The notes: a model not told the origin generated them from the letters alone. Shown: positions 30,187-39,618, counted from the first letter of the stretch. The stretch is 46,160 nucleotides of DNA from Akkermansia muciniphila (GCA_945860685.1 CAMASJ010000003.1:1-46160); one strand, 5' to 3'. Program-made: numbers and translations.

Positions 30187-31305
30187 TCAGTCGTGGCTTC
30201 TGGATCCGGACTCCACTCGGAATGGCATCTGGACGACGGCCAAAACGCCGCCGCCAACGGCATTCCCCAAACGGAACTCCCCTTCCGGACCGTAAAGCTG
30301 GCGAAGACGCGCCTGACAGTTGGAGGTGCCGACTCCGGATCCCAATCCCCGGTCCCCAGCCAATCCGCGCCCGTTGTCCTCGATCTCGATCCTCAGGTAC
30401 CCCGACGGAGTCCGACGGCTTCGGATGATGATCCGACCCGGGTCCATTTTCGGTTCGATCCCGTGTTTGATCGCGTTCTCGACGATCGGTTGCAGCAGAA
30501 GATTCGGAACAAGAGCGAATTCCGTGGATGGATCGATCTCCCGGACCACCTGCAACCGATCGCCAAAACGCATCTGTTCGAGGTCCAGGTAGCGGTCGAG
30601 GAACGCCATCTCGTTCTTCAGGGAAGCCAGATGTTGACCGGACTGGTCGAGGGCGTGCCGCAACAGTCCCGCCAGCTTGACCAACATCCGGTCCGCCGCG
30701 TCCACATCCCGGTACATCAGCGTGCCGATGCCATTGAGCGCATTGAAGAGGAAATGCGGATTCAATTGCATCTGAAGAGCTTGCAGCCGTGCCGAGGTGA
30801 GCCGGTTCTCCATTTCCAACAACCGACGCTCGCGATCCTGGAGACTCTGAAAGTAGGCCATCGCATGCGCCACGGTCACCACCACCCAATACACCAGGGT
30901 GTTGAAGAAAAAGGTCGCCACGACGACATATCGCAGCAGGTCGTTGAGTGGCTTACCCCCATTCCGTGAGGGCAACAACGGCTCGACCAGAAGCGTCCGC
31001 AGGAGGATCCAGAGCAACGAGAAGACCGCTCCTCCGACGAGGTGGAGAGCAATCCGCAAACGCCAATCCGGTCCGCCAAGATGGAAACGTCGAGCCAGCC
31101 AGAATGAAGGCAGAGCGAGGACACCGAAAAGGTACCAGTCCGCCAACGCTCCCTCGATGGCCCACCGCCACGGGATCATGTCGCCGAGCTTGGCCGACTT
31201 CAGGAAATGCTGACCCGCGAACGCGAGTCCGAGGAGTGTCCAAAGCAACAGGTACAAGGCCGCGAATCGGCAGGCCTTCATCCGGTCTTGGAACGTCACC
31301 GACAT
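30187..31305 (-). CDS. LytS/YehU-type sensor histidine kinase
   Basis: TM segments; QALQMQLNPHFLFNALNGIGTLMYRDVDAADRMLVKLAGLLRHAL ... NLLLQPIVENAIKHGIEP ... DNGRGL. ORF extends to 31341. Confidence 0.93.
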   Translation of the reverse strand: MSVTFQDRMKACRFAALYLLLWTLLGLAFAGQHFLKSAKLGDMIPWRWAIEGALADWYLFGVLALPSFWLARRFHLGGPDWRLRIALHLVGGAVFSLLWILLRTLLVEPLLPSRNGGKPLNDLLRYVVVATFFFNTLVYWVVVTVAHAMAYFQSLQDRERRLLEMENRLTSARLQALQMQLNPHFLFNALNGIGTLMYRDVDAADRMLVKLAGLLRHALDQSGQHLASLKNEMAFLDRYLDLEQMRFGDRLQVVREIDPSTEFALVPNLLLQPIVENAIKHGIEPKMDPGRIIIRSRRTPSGYLRIEIEDNGRGLAGDRGLGSGVGTSNCQARLRQLYGPEGEFRLGNAVGGGVLAVVQMPFRVESGSRSHD

Positions 31306-31462
31306 CGAACCAACGGGAACAGGCGAGGGCTCCGGTGGCAACGCGGGAGTCCCAACAAAGGACGCGTTCTGAGTGGCTTGAACGGTTCAGCGGCCCCATT
31401 CGGCAAACGGAAGAGTGGCAACTCAACAAAAAGCCCCCGACCCGAAGATCGGAGGCCAAGAT

Positions 31463-31547
31463 TGGTGCGCACGGCAGGACTTGAACCTGCACGCCTTACG
31501 GCACTACCACCTCAAAGTAGCGCGTCTGCCAATTCCGCCACGTGCGC
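31463..31547 (-). tRNA. tRNA-Leu (anticodon GAG), CCA encoded
   Basis: GCGCACGTGGCGGAATTGGCAGACGCG-CTACT-TTGAGGT-GGTAG...GGTTCAAGTCCTGCCGTGCGCACCA; acceptor GCGCACG/CGTGCGC pairs. Confidence 0.95.
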
Positions 31548-31605
31548 GTTTTTTTCCTAGGTATCGCTACCCGGAGGTCACAACCCCTTCGGATTGTCGC
31601 AGAGA

Positions 31606-31682
31606 TGGTCGGGGCGGTGAGATTCGAACTCACGACCTCTTGTACCCGAAACAAGCGCGCTACCAGGCTACGCTACGCCCCG
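31606..31682 (-). tRNA. tRNA-Pro (anticodon CGG), CCA encoded
   Basis: CGGGGCGTAGCGTAGCCTGGTAGCGCG-CTTGT-TTCGGGT-ACAAG-AGGTCGTGAGTTCGAATCTCACCGCCCCGACCA. Confidence 0.96.
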
Positions 31683-31984
31683 TACCAAATGCGGCGCGGA
31701 AGTTGCGTAATGAGCGTCCACGTTGCAACGGATTTTTGTCAGAAAATCATCCCACCGATGGATTTGGGCCGATTTCAGGTCATTTCGAAGACTTGCAGAA
31801 CGGTAACCAGGAACCTCGGAGCGAACCCCTCCCGGTTTCCGGCCTTCAACTTGAGGATCCATCCAAGGGTTCCCAGTGGGCGGTGCTTACCCACGGTTCC
31901 CGGTTCAGGATGGAAACCTCCGTCCCGAAACCATCGGGCGGTTGACTGTATGGTCTCGCTGAGACAGTTTCGCATCGTTCTTCC

Positions 31985-32821
31985 ATGAAAATCACTGCTC
32001 TCTCATCGAATCGTCGCTCCGGCGGCTTCACCCTGATCGAGTTGCTCGTGGTCATCGCCATCATCGCGATCCTCGCGGGCATGCTTCTCCCGGCTTTGGC
32101 CAAGGCCAAGACCAAGGCGATGCTGACCAAGTCGATCAGCAACGGCAAACAGCTCGCCCTCGGCTGGACCCTGTACTCCACCGACAACAACGACACCCTC
32201 GTCGCCGCCCAAGGCGGTCTCGCCGGCCGCCCGAACTGGATGGAAGGTGGATTGGACTACTCCGCGGAGTCGGCCAACCCGCGCTACATCACCAACAGCC
32301 CGATGTTCAAGCACGTCGGCCAGAGCTTCGAGATCTTCCGTTCGCCGTTCGACCTCTCCAAGGTCACCTACCAAGGCCGGCTGACGCCGCGCATCCGCTC
32401 GATCTCCATGAGCCAGGTCTTCGGCTTCGGCGAATGGCTGGACAAGACCTACAACCAGAGCCAGCGCGTTTGGCGCACCTACCAGAAGGAGAGCCAGATC
32501 GATCGCCCTTCCAACACCTGGGTGACCATCGACGAGCATCCGGACAGCATCAACGACGGCGCCTTCGCCAACGCCTGCACCGGCGCCCAGGCGATGAACA
32601 CGGCCCAGATCATCGACTTCCCCGCCTCCTACGCCGCCGGCGGCGCCGCGCTGACCTTCGCCGACAACCACGCCGAGGTCCGCCGCTGGGTTGGCAGCAA
32701 GATCGGCAAGGCCAAGGTCACCTACGGTCGCGGCACGCTCGTCCAGCTCAATGCCCCGGCCGGCGACTCCTGGGTCGACGTCCGCTGGATGGCCGACAAC
32801 ACCACCGTCCGCCTTCAGTGA
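31985..32821 (+). CDS. type II secretion/pseudopilin-like protein (prepilin N-methylation motif)
   Basis: [31 protein letters not shown]-terminal [15 protein letters not shown] typical of PVC pseudopilins. Confidence 0.9.
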   Translation: MKITALSSNRRSGGFTLIELLVVIAIIAILAGMLLPALAKAKTKAMLTKSISNGKQLALGWTLYSTDNNDTLVAAQGGLAGRPNWMEGGLDYSAESANPRYITNSPMFKHVGQSFEIFRSPFDLSKVTYQGRLTPRIRSISMSQVFGFGEWLDKTYNQSQRVWRTYQKESQIDRPSNTWVTIDEHPDSINDGAFANACTGAQAMNTAQIIDFPASYAAGGAALTFADNHAEVRRWVGSKIGKAKVTYGRGTLVQLNAPAGDSWVDVRWMADNTTVRLQ

Positions 32822-32863
32822 TTCGAGGGAACGGCCCAACCGCTCCCGAATTCTCTCTTCCCA

Positions 32864-32895
32864 AAACCCGCCGCCCTCGGACGGCGGGTTTTTCC
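32864..32895 (+). terminator. intrinsic terminator after pseudopilin gene
   Basis: AAACCCGCCG-loop-CGGCGGGTTTTTCC. Confidence 0.85.
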
Positions 32896-32900
32896 TTTTC

Positions 32901-33968
32901 ATGAATCCGGCCCGCATCGCCAGTTTCGTCCTCGTCGGCACCTGTGCCCTCTGGGCCTTCAGCTTCCCCTTGCTCAAGGCGCTGCAAGCACTGGGGCAGC
33001 GCTCCGCCCCCGGCGCGGACAGCTTCTTCATCTCCACCCTGCTGGTCGCGGTCCGGTTCTCCATCGCCGCGGTGTTCTTCCTCGCCGCTATCGGCTTCCG
33101 CCAATGGCTCGCTCGACACCGGGCGAATTCCAACCCCACGCAGGCCGTCGCCCACGGGAAGGGACCGTCTCCATGGTTCACCCGGGAGGAACTGCTCCAA
33201 GGTGGCGGCATCGGCCTTTTCGGCGGCCTTGGCCTGGTGCTTCAGATGGACGGCCTCGCCTACACTTCCGGATCGGTGTCGGCGTTCCTCACTCAAGGCT
33301 ATGCGATCCTCATCCCGCTTTGGACCGCTGTGGTCCAGCGACGCTTGCCCCGATTCAGCGTGGTGTCGGCCTGCGTTCTGGTGGTGATCGGGGCCGCCGT
33401 GCTTTCCGGACTGTCCTGGTCCCAAAGACAGCTCGGACGCGGCGAATGGGAGACCCTCGGTGGATCGGTGCTCTTCGCGGCGCAGATCCTCTGGTTGGAA
33501 AGGCCTCGATTCCGGGAAAATCGGACGTGGCAATCCACGACTCTGATGTTCACCACCATGTCCCTCGTCTGTTGGGTCCTCGCGCTCCAGTTGAAGCCGG
33601 CCGGGGTCGGACTGTTTGCCGCATTCGCCACGCGCGAAGCCGCGGCCCTGCTCGCCTTACTGACGGTGCTGTGCACGCTGCTGACCTTTCCGCTCGCCAA
33701 CCACTGGCAACCCAAGGTCAGCGCAACCCAAGCCGGACTTCTCTACTGCACGGAACCCGTTTTCACCAGTTTGGTCTGCCTGATCGTTCCTTCGTGGATT
33801 TCCGCGGCCACGGGGATCGATTATCCCAACGAAGTGCTGAGCAGCAACCTGGTCGTGGGCGGCACGCTGATCCTGCTGGCTAACCTATTCCTGCAAATCC
33901 CCGGCGCTCAAAAGGAAACCAAGGAAATCGCGAAGAGCCTGCCGACATCTACTCAGGAAGGCACCTAG
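32901..33968 (+). CDS. EamA/DMT-family transporter
   Basis: ATG 32901; ~10 hydrophobic segments, GFFG-like repeats (GLVLQMDGLAYTSGSVSAFLTQGYAILIPLWTAVV; ATQAGLLYCTEPVFTSLV). Confidence 0.83.
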   Translation: MNPARIASFVLVGTCALWAFSFPLLKALQALGQRSAPGADSFFISTLLVAVRFSIAAVFFLAAIGFRQWLARHRANSNPTQAVAHGKGPSPWFTREELLQGGGIGLFGGLGLVLQMDGLAYTSGSVSAFLTQGYAILIPLWTAVVQRRLPRFSVVSACVLVVIGAAVLSGLSWSQRQLGRGEWETLGGSVLFAAQILWLERPRFRENRTWQSTTLMFTTMSLVCWVLALQLKPAGVGLFAAFATREAAALLALLTVLCTLLTFPLANHWQPKVSATQAGLLYCTEPVFTSLVCLIVPSWISAATGIDYPNEVLSSNLVVGGTLILLANLFLQIPGAQKETKEIAKSLPTSTQEGT

Positions 33969-34088
33969 GGTGAATCCCGAGCCGCCATCCGGTGCTCGCG
34001 TAGATTTTTTACAAAGTTCCTTGCAAGAACTCCACCACCACGCTTTCCTCAGGACGAACGTTCCAAGGGGGAACGACCCAAAATTAGA

Positions 34089-34820
34089 ATGAAGAACATC
34101 ACCAAATTGGCAGTTGCAGCCGCCATCGCGTCTGTCTCCGCCTATGCCCAGTCGGTTTCGTACACCAACTCCATTCCGCTTGCCTACGCTGGTACGGCCA
34201 GCGGCGGTATTGGTCTCAACTTCTCCGGTCAGGCGCTGACTCTTCCCCAGTGGGATTCAGCTTCCTTCCCCGGTCAGACCTTGACGGGTGTCTCCTACAC
34301 CCTGACGGGCTACATGTACGGCACCTACACGATTTCGAACGGCGCTCAGGCGGCCAACTTCTCCATCAGCTTGGCCAACCCGAGTTTCTCGCTGGCTGGC
34401 CCGTTCGGCGGCTCTCCTGCTCTGAGCCGTACCTCCACCCACTTCGGTGGTGGAATCTTCGAAGACCTGCTCAACGTTGCTCCCAGTGCCGTTGTTAACG
34501 GATCGACTGCCCTCGGAACCTCCACGACGGCTACGGGCACTGACTTGTCGAATGTTGGCAGCTACATCGGCAGCGGCACCGTGACCTTCACCTTGGGTGG
34601 TTCTGCCAACCTTGGCATCTCCGGTGAAGCTACCTCGGGTAACCAGTCCGTCCTCTTCACCCAGGCGGCTTCGAAGTTCGGAGCCAGCGTGGTGTCCGTT
34701 ACCTACACCTACGCTCCGACCGGAGTTCCCGAGCCGAGCACCTACGCGGCCATGGGCTTCGTCGGTCTGGTTGCCGGTGCCACGATCTGGCGCCGCCGTC
34801 AGATGGCCAAGAAGGCCTGA
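34089..34820 (+). CDS. PEP-CTERM sorting-signal protein
   Basis: Signal peptide MKNITKLAVAAAIASVSAYAQ; C-terminus GVPEPSTYAAMGFVGLVAGATIWRRRQMAKKA. Confidence 0.9.
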   Translation: MKNITKLAVAAAIASVSAYAQSVSYTNSIPLAYAGTASGGIGLNFSGQALTLPQWDSASFPGQTLTGVSYTLTGYMYGTYTISNGAQAANFSISLANPSFSLAGPFGGSPALSRTSTHFGGGIFEDLLNVAPSAVVNGSTALGTSTTATGTDLSNVGSYIGSGTVTFTLGGSANLGISGEATSGNQSVLFTQAASKFGASVVSVTYTYAPTGVPEPSTYAAMGFVGLVAGATIWRRRQMAKKA

Positions 34821-34846
34821 TCTGATTTAGTTTCAATTTTGGGGAA

Positions 34847-34878
34847 ACGGACCGGAGGCGACTCCGGTCCGTTTTTTT
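34847..34878 (+). terminator. strong intrinsic terminator after PEP-CTERM gene
   Basis: ACGGACCGGAG-GCGA-CTCCGGTCCGTTTTTTT: 11-bp perfect stem plus 7 T. Confidence 0.95.
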
Positions 34879-34934
34879 CCGTTTCTGCCCGCTGCGGCTT
34901 GCCCTTCCAACGGTCTGGAGACATTGATGGAGTG

Positions 34935-35135
34935 ATGAAATTGACGTGGAAGGATTCGGAAGAGGTTGCTTGGGCGCTCTTGGACAAGTTCCCGGACCAA
35001 GACCCGCTCAAACTCAGTTTTCCCAAGCTGCACAAGATGGTGTGTGAGCTGGAGGGATTTGACGATCGGCCGGAGGCCTCCAACGAGAAGATCCTCGAGA
35101 ACATCCAGATGGCTTGGTTCGAGGAACGGCAGTGA
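34935..35135 (+). CDS. iscX: IscX (YfhJ) family protein
   Basis: MKLTWKDSEEVAWALLDKFPDQDPLKLSFPKLHKMVCELEGFDDRPEASNEKILENIQMAWFEERQ aligns by eye over its length with E. coli IscX (LEDFDDDPQASNEKILEAI). Confidence 0.93.
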   Translation: MKLTWKDSEEVAWALLDKFPDQDPLKLSFPKLHKMVCELEGFDDRPEASNEKILENIQMAWFEERQ

Positions 35136-35390
35136 TCCGGTCGATGGTGGGTGTTTCCTGCGTCCGACATTTCCGTTCCCCGGCCCCCCCTTTCCCCAAC
35201 GGTTGACTGGGTAGTGATCACAAGTCCGGCAAACTCTGCGCATCGACTCGTCTCCCGCCGAGCTCCATCCTCCGGGAGTTTCGCGTTGCCTCAGGTATCC
35301 CTCTGAAGGCCTAATGGCGTCGTGAGCAACGGCTCCAACGATTCGACAACCCGATAGCGTCTGGCCGGTGTTTTCCCTGCCGGACGCCAG

Positions 35391-35429
35391 AACGCCTCGC
35401 ACCTTCAGGTCCGGGGCGTTTTCGTTTTA
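35391..35429 (+). terminator. intrinsic terminator / possible attenuator upstream of thrS
   Basis: AACGCCTCG-loop-CGGGGCGTT followed by TTCGTTTTAT; 9-bp stem with one G-T; lies 108 nt before the thrS ATG. Confidence 0.65.
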
Positions 35430-35536
35430 TGGCTCCGCTTCCGAACCGTCTTCAATCGAACCGAAATCCGATCACGACCCTCAGTTCTGCCACACACAGA
35501 CCGGAAAGAGGGCCGAGAACCTAGAGCTTCCATTCC

Positions 35537-37537
35537 ATGCAAGAACCAACCCCTTCCCCTTCCCTCCAGGCCGCCAAGTCGGAGGTCGAACGCAAGACGC
35601 TGGAACAGCGCGATCAGATGGGTGAACTGGAACGCATCCGCCATTCCTGCGCTCACATCTTGGCCACCGCGGTTCTGAGGATCTGGCCGGATGCCCTTCT
35701 CGACATCGGCCCGCCCACCGCAGAGGGCTTCTACTACGATTTCGACCTGCACCACCGCTTCACGCCCGAGGACTTCCCGCGCATCGAGGAGGAGATGCGC
35801 AAGGTCATCAAGGAGAACCAGGTCTTCCAGAAATCCATCCAGACCCGTGACGAAGCCAAGGCCTACTTCGAGTCCAAGGGACAGAAGTTCAAGGTGGAGC
35901 GTCTCGGAGACATCCCCGAGGGCGAGGCGATCAGCTTCTACCAGAACGGCGAGTTCGTGGACCTCTGTGCCGGCCCGCACGTGATGCGGACGGGCAACGT
36001 GAAGCCCGGCGCGATCAAGATCCTCAAGGTCGCCAGCGCCTACTTCCGCGGAAACGAGAAGAACCCCCAGCTCCAACGCCTCTACGGCACCGCATTCAAG
36101 AACAAGGAGGAGCTGGAAGCCTGGCTGAAGATGCAGGAGGAGGCCCGGAAACGGGATCACCGCCGCATCGGCGCCGAGATGGGACTTTTCGCCATGGACG
36201 CCGAGTATGTCGGGCCCGGACTTCCCCTTTGGCTGCCCAAGGGAACCGTCCTGGTGGAAGAATTGGAGCGCTTGGCCAAGGAGACCGAGTTCCAGGCCGG
36301 GTATGTCCGGGTCAAGACGCCCCACTTGGCGAAGGAGAAGATGTACCGCACCTCCGGCCATCTTCCCTACTACGCCGAGTCGATGTTCCCGCCCATGGAG
36401 ATGTTGGAGGAGGACGAGCGGGCGAGACGCGATGATCTGATGGAGAAGCGGGCGGATCTCCTTCGGCTCGACGAAGGCCTTTCGAACGCCATCGGAGCCA
36501 ACACCAGCGGATTGACCCGGGAACAGATCCGCCAAGACGTCCACCGGTTGGAAGCCGAGATCTCGCTCCTCGGTGGCCGCTACTACCTCAAGGCGATGAA
36601 CTGCCCGCACCACCATCGCATCTTCGCAGCCGAGCCCCGCAGCTATCGGGACCTGCCGCTGCGATTGGCGGAGTATGGCACCTGTTACCGTTACGAGCAG
36701 TCCGGCGAACTCTTCGGTCTCATGCGGGTGCGTTCGATGAACATGAACGACGCCCATCTGTACTGCACCGCGGAGCAGTTCGCCGACGAGTTCCGGGCGG
36801 TGAACGAGATGTACCTGAAGTACTTCAAGATTTTCGGGCTCGACCGCTACCAGATGCGTTTCAGCACCCACGATCCGGCCCGGCTCGGACAGAAGTTCGT
36901 CAACGAACCTGAGCTTTGGAAGAAGACCGAGGACATGGTCCGTCAGGTGTTGGTGGAATCCGGGATCAATTTCGTCGAGGTGGCCAACGAGGCCGCGTTC
37001 TACGGACCCAAGATCGACGTGCAGGTATGGAGCGCCATTGGACGGGAGTTCACCATCGCGACCAACCAGGTCGATTTCGCGGTGCCTGCGCGCTTCGGAT
37101 TGACCTACCGCGACCGCGACAACACGGAGAAGACCCCTCTCTGCATCCACCGCGCGCCCCTCGGAACCCATGAGCGATTCATCGGTTTCCTGATCGAGCA
37201 CTACGCCGGCAACTTCCCGCTCTGGCTCGCCCCGGAACAGGTCCGTGTCCTCACCCTCAACGACGAACCCGCGCTCGTGGACTACGCCCGTTCGATCGTT
37301 TCTGAGCTCCGGAATCAGTTCGTCCGCGTGGAAGGCGACCTCGGGCCGAACCCGGTGAAGGCCAAGATCGCCGACGCCGAGAACGCCAAGGTCCACACCA
37401 TGCTCGTGGTCGGCCAACGCGACCTCGAATCCGGCGCCGTCAGCGTACGCCTGCACGGCAAGGGCAACATCGGAGCCAAGCCGCGGCAGGAGGTGGTTGC
37501 CGACATCCTCGCCTCGATCCGGGAACGCCGTTCCTGA
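35537..37537 (+). CDS. thrS: threonyl-tRNA synthetase without TGS domain
   Basis: ERIRHSCAHILATAV (editing domain), LKAMNCPHHHRIF, YGTCYRYEQSGELFGLMRVRSMNMNDAHLYC, AAFYGPKIDV, CIHRAPLGTHERFIGFLIEHYAGNFPLWLAPEQV. Confidence 0.95.
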   Translation: MQEPTPSPSLQAAKSEVERKTLEQRDQMGELERIRHSCAHILATAVLRIWPDALLDIGPPTAEGFYYDFDLHHRFTPEDFPRIEEEMRKVIKENQVFQKSIQTRDEAKAYFESKGQKFKVERLGDIPEGEAISFYQNGEFVDLCAGPHVMRTGNVKPGAIKILKVASAYFRGNEKNPQLQRLYGTAFKNKEELEAWLKMQEEARKRDHRRIGAEMGLFAMDAEYVGPGLPLWLPKGTVLVEELERLAKETEFQAGYVRVKTPHLAKEKMYRTSGHLPYYAESMFPPMEMLEEDERARRDDLMEKRADLLRLDEGLSNAIGANTSGLTREQIRQDVHRLEAEISLLGGRYYLKAMNCPHHHRIFAAEPRSYRDLPLRLAEYGTCYRYEQSGELFGLMRVRSMNMNDAHLYCTAEQFADEFRAVNEMYLKYFKIFGLDRYQMRFSTHDPARLGQKFVNEPELWKKTEDMVRQVLVESGINFVEVANEAAFYGPKIDVQVWSAIGREFTIATNQVDFAVPARFGLTYRDRDNTEKTPLCIHRAPLGTHERFIGFLIEHYAGNFPLWLAPEQVRVLTLNDEPALVDYARSIVSELRNQFVRVEGDLGPNPVKAKIADAENAKVHTMLVVGQRDLESGAVSVRLHGKGNIGAKPRQEVVADILASIRERRS

Positions 37538-37560
37538 ACACGGGAGCCAATCCTACCTCC

Positions 37561-39597
37561 TTGATCGCCGACCCACATCGCCACCGCTCACGGGCCACGA
37601 CCGTTGGATGGTTGTTTCTGTTGGTGCTGCTGGCCGGCTGCCTGCCTCAGCAGAAGGGATACCTGAGGCGGTTCGACGGGACGGTGATCGATCGGCCGGA
37701 ATCGGATCCCCTTGTCCGAGGCGCCTCGCCGGCGGTTCTGACCGTCGAGGCACTGGATGGACGCCGTCGCCTCCTGGGTTTCGGAACCGGCTTCGTCGTC
37801 GGTCCTGGCACGGTGGCGACCTGCCTCCACGTCATCGAATCCGCATCGCTCATCCAGGTCCGCCTGCCTTCGGGTGAGATTCGCAACGTATCCGGCGTCC
37901 GGGGTTCGGATCCGCTCAACGACCTGGTCGTCCTCGAGTTCGATGACGGCCCTTCCTCGATCCTCCCCTTGGCACTCCGGACGTCCACGGCGTCCATCGG
38001 CGAGTCGGTGACGGCTTTGGCGGGCCACAAGCACCTGCGGGTTCATGCGACCCGGGGAAAGGTCCTGGCGGTGCCCGAGATCGGCGGCGGATTGCTCTCC
38101 AAGTCGATCGTCCTTTCCGTTCCAGTGAGCCCGGGATTCAGCGGCGGACCCGTGCTAGACGTCCAGGGAAACGTCCTCGGAATCACCTCCGAGATCCTCA
38201 CCCAGGGTTCGGAAAGCGTCCTTCGGGCGGTACCGGCGTCGGAACTGGAGCCATTGCTCCGGGGCCCCTCGACACCCGTGATCCGCTGGCTCGAGGTACA
38301 CCCGCAACCGACTCCGGCGGCCTCGATCCTCGTCAGCCAGGCCGAAGCGCTCGGATTTTCCAACCTTCCGCGTTCCCTGTCGCTGATCTCCGAAGCGCTC
38401 CGCCAAAGCCCGACCTTCACCCGAGCCTGGACGCGTCGCGCAGCCCTGTTGATGGCCCTTCAGCGTCCGCTCGAAGCCGAAGCCTGCCTGCGGAAGGTGG
38501 AGGAACTCCGGCCGGGCCTCACCGGAATCCGCCTCGAACGCTCCGCCTGCCTCGTCCTTGCTGGAAGGCACGCCGAAGGCCGCCTCCTGGCCGAGGAGTT
38601 GGCCCGGGAAAGTCCCGGGAAGCCGATCCTCCAAAGTTGGCTTGCCGTCGCCCGCCTTGGCGACCGGAAACGCGAGGAGGCGATCGAGGCCGGTACCCGG
38701 GCCTGCAAACTCGGACCGGACCAGGCGGCATGCCACATCACCTACGGGGTGCTGCTCGCCAACGTCGGTTGCCTGCCGCAGGCACAAAGGCACCTGGAGC
38801 GGGCCACCCAGATCCAAGGGGAACTCGGGCCGGCCTGGATGCAGTTGGGTCTCGTCCAATGGCGCCAAGGCGACACCAACAGCAGCCGGGCCAGCCTCCG
38901 GCGCGCTTTGGAATGTCCGAACCTCAGGAACCCGACCCCAGCGCTGTACGTGCTTTTCCTCTACGACTGGGGATCCGGCGATTCGAAGGCGGCGATGAAG
39001 GCCTTTGGACGGTTTCTGGAGGCCGCACGTCATCCGGAGAATGCTCCGGGTCTCGACGCAGACACACGATTCCGCGCCGTACTGGACCGGATGCGGCCCA
39101 AGGACTGGAATTCGCCGCAAGCCCACGAAGTGCTGGCGAAGATCCTGGTGCACCACAAGGCCGGAGAGGTGATTTGGCCGATCCTCGAGGCCTGCGTCTG
39201 GACCACCCCTGACAATGTCGAGTGCTGGACGCGTCTCGCCGTCGCCGCCAACGCCCACGGGGACCATGAGCGGGCGATAGCGGCCGCCCGGCGTGCCTTG
39301 GAACTACAGGCGGGCCATTCCTTCGCCCACTGGGCGCTCGGCGTCGGCCAATACGCCCTCGGCGACGCCAAGGCCGGGAGGACGTCCATCATGAACGCCA
39401 CCGTGCTCAACAACGCGAACCGGCTGGCCTGGGAAGCATTGGTGGCCATCGAGCTGAAGGAAGGGCGCCACGACGAAGCCAAGAGGATCTGGGAGGGCAC
39501 ACCGTCGATTTCGAAGACGGACTCCGAATTGAAGGATCTCGGGGACCTCATCCCCGACACCCGCCGGCTTCGGTCCCTTGCGGAATCGCTGGAGTGA
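37561..39597 (+). CDS. trypsin-like serine protease with C-terminal TPR-like repeats, putative lipoprotein
   Basis: LLVLLAGCLPQQ lipobox; GTGFVVGPGTVATCLHVIE (His), NDLVVLEF (Asp), GFSGGPVLDVQGNVLGI (Ser); then TPR-like helices. TTG start at 37561. Confidence 0.82.
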   Translation: MIADPHRHRSRATTVGWLFLLVLLAGCLPQQKGYLRRFDGTVIDRPESDPLVRGASPAVLTVEALDGRRRLLGFGTGFVVGPGTVATCLHVIESASLIQVRLPSGEIRNVSGVRGSDPLNDLVVLEFDDGPSSILPLALRTSTASIGESVTALAGHKHLRVHATRGKVLAVPEIGGGLLSKSIVLSVPVSPGFSGGPVLDVQGNVLGITSEILTQGSESVLRAVPASELEPLLRGPSTPVIRWLEVHPQPTPAASILVSQAEALGFSNLPRSLSLISEALRQSPTFTRAWTRRAALLMALQRPLEAEACLRKVEELRPGLTGIRLERSACLVLAGRHAEGRLLAEELARESPGKPILQSWLAVARLGDRKREEAIEAGTRACKLGPDQAACHITYGVLLANVGCLPQAQRHLERATQIQGELGPAWMQLGLVQWRQGDTNSSRASLRRALECPNLRNPTPALYVLFLYDWGSGDSKAAMKAFGRFLEAARHPENAPGLDADTRFRAVLDRMRPKDWNSPQAHEVLAKILVHHKAGEVIWPILEACVWTTPDNVECWTRLAVAANAHGDHERAIAAARRALELQAGHSFAHWALGVGQYALGDAKAGRTSIMNATVLNNANRLAWEALVAIELKEGRHDEAKRIWEGTPSISKTDSELKDLGDLIPDTRRLRSLAESLE

Positions 39598-39618
39598 AGG
39601 TGTCATCGCGGCACCCCG

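Noticed and set aside
31207-31945. Plus-strand ORFs over the tRNA region
   Set aside because: They translate the complement of two tRNA genes; not coding.
32003-33211. 402-aa minus-strand ORF
   Set aside because: Antisense to the pseudopilin and EamA genes, crossing a strong terminator.
35405-37456. 683-aa minus-strand ORF
   Set aside because: Antisense to thrS, low-complexity 'GLGVG/HLDV'-type translation, no family similarity.
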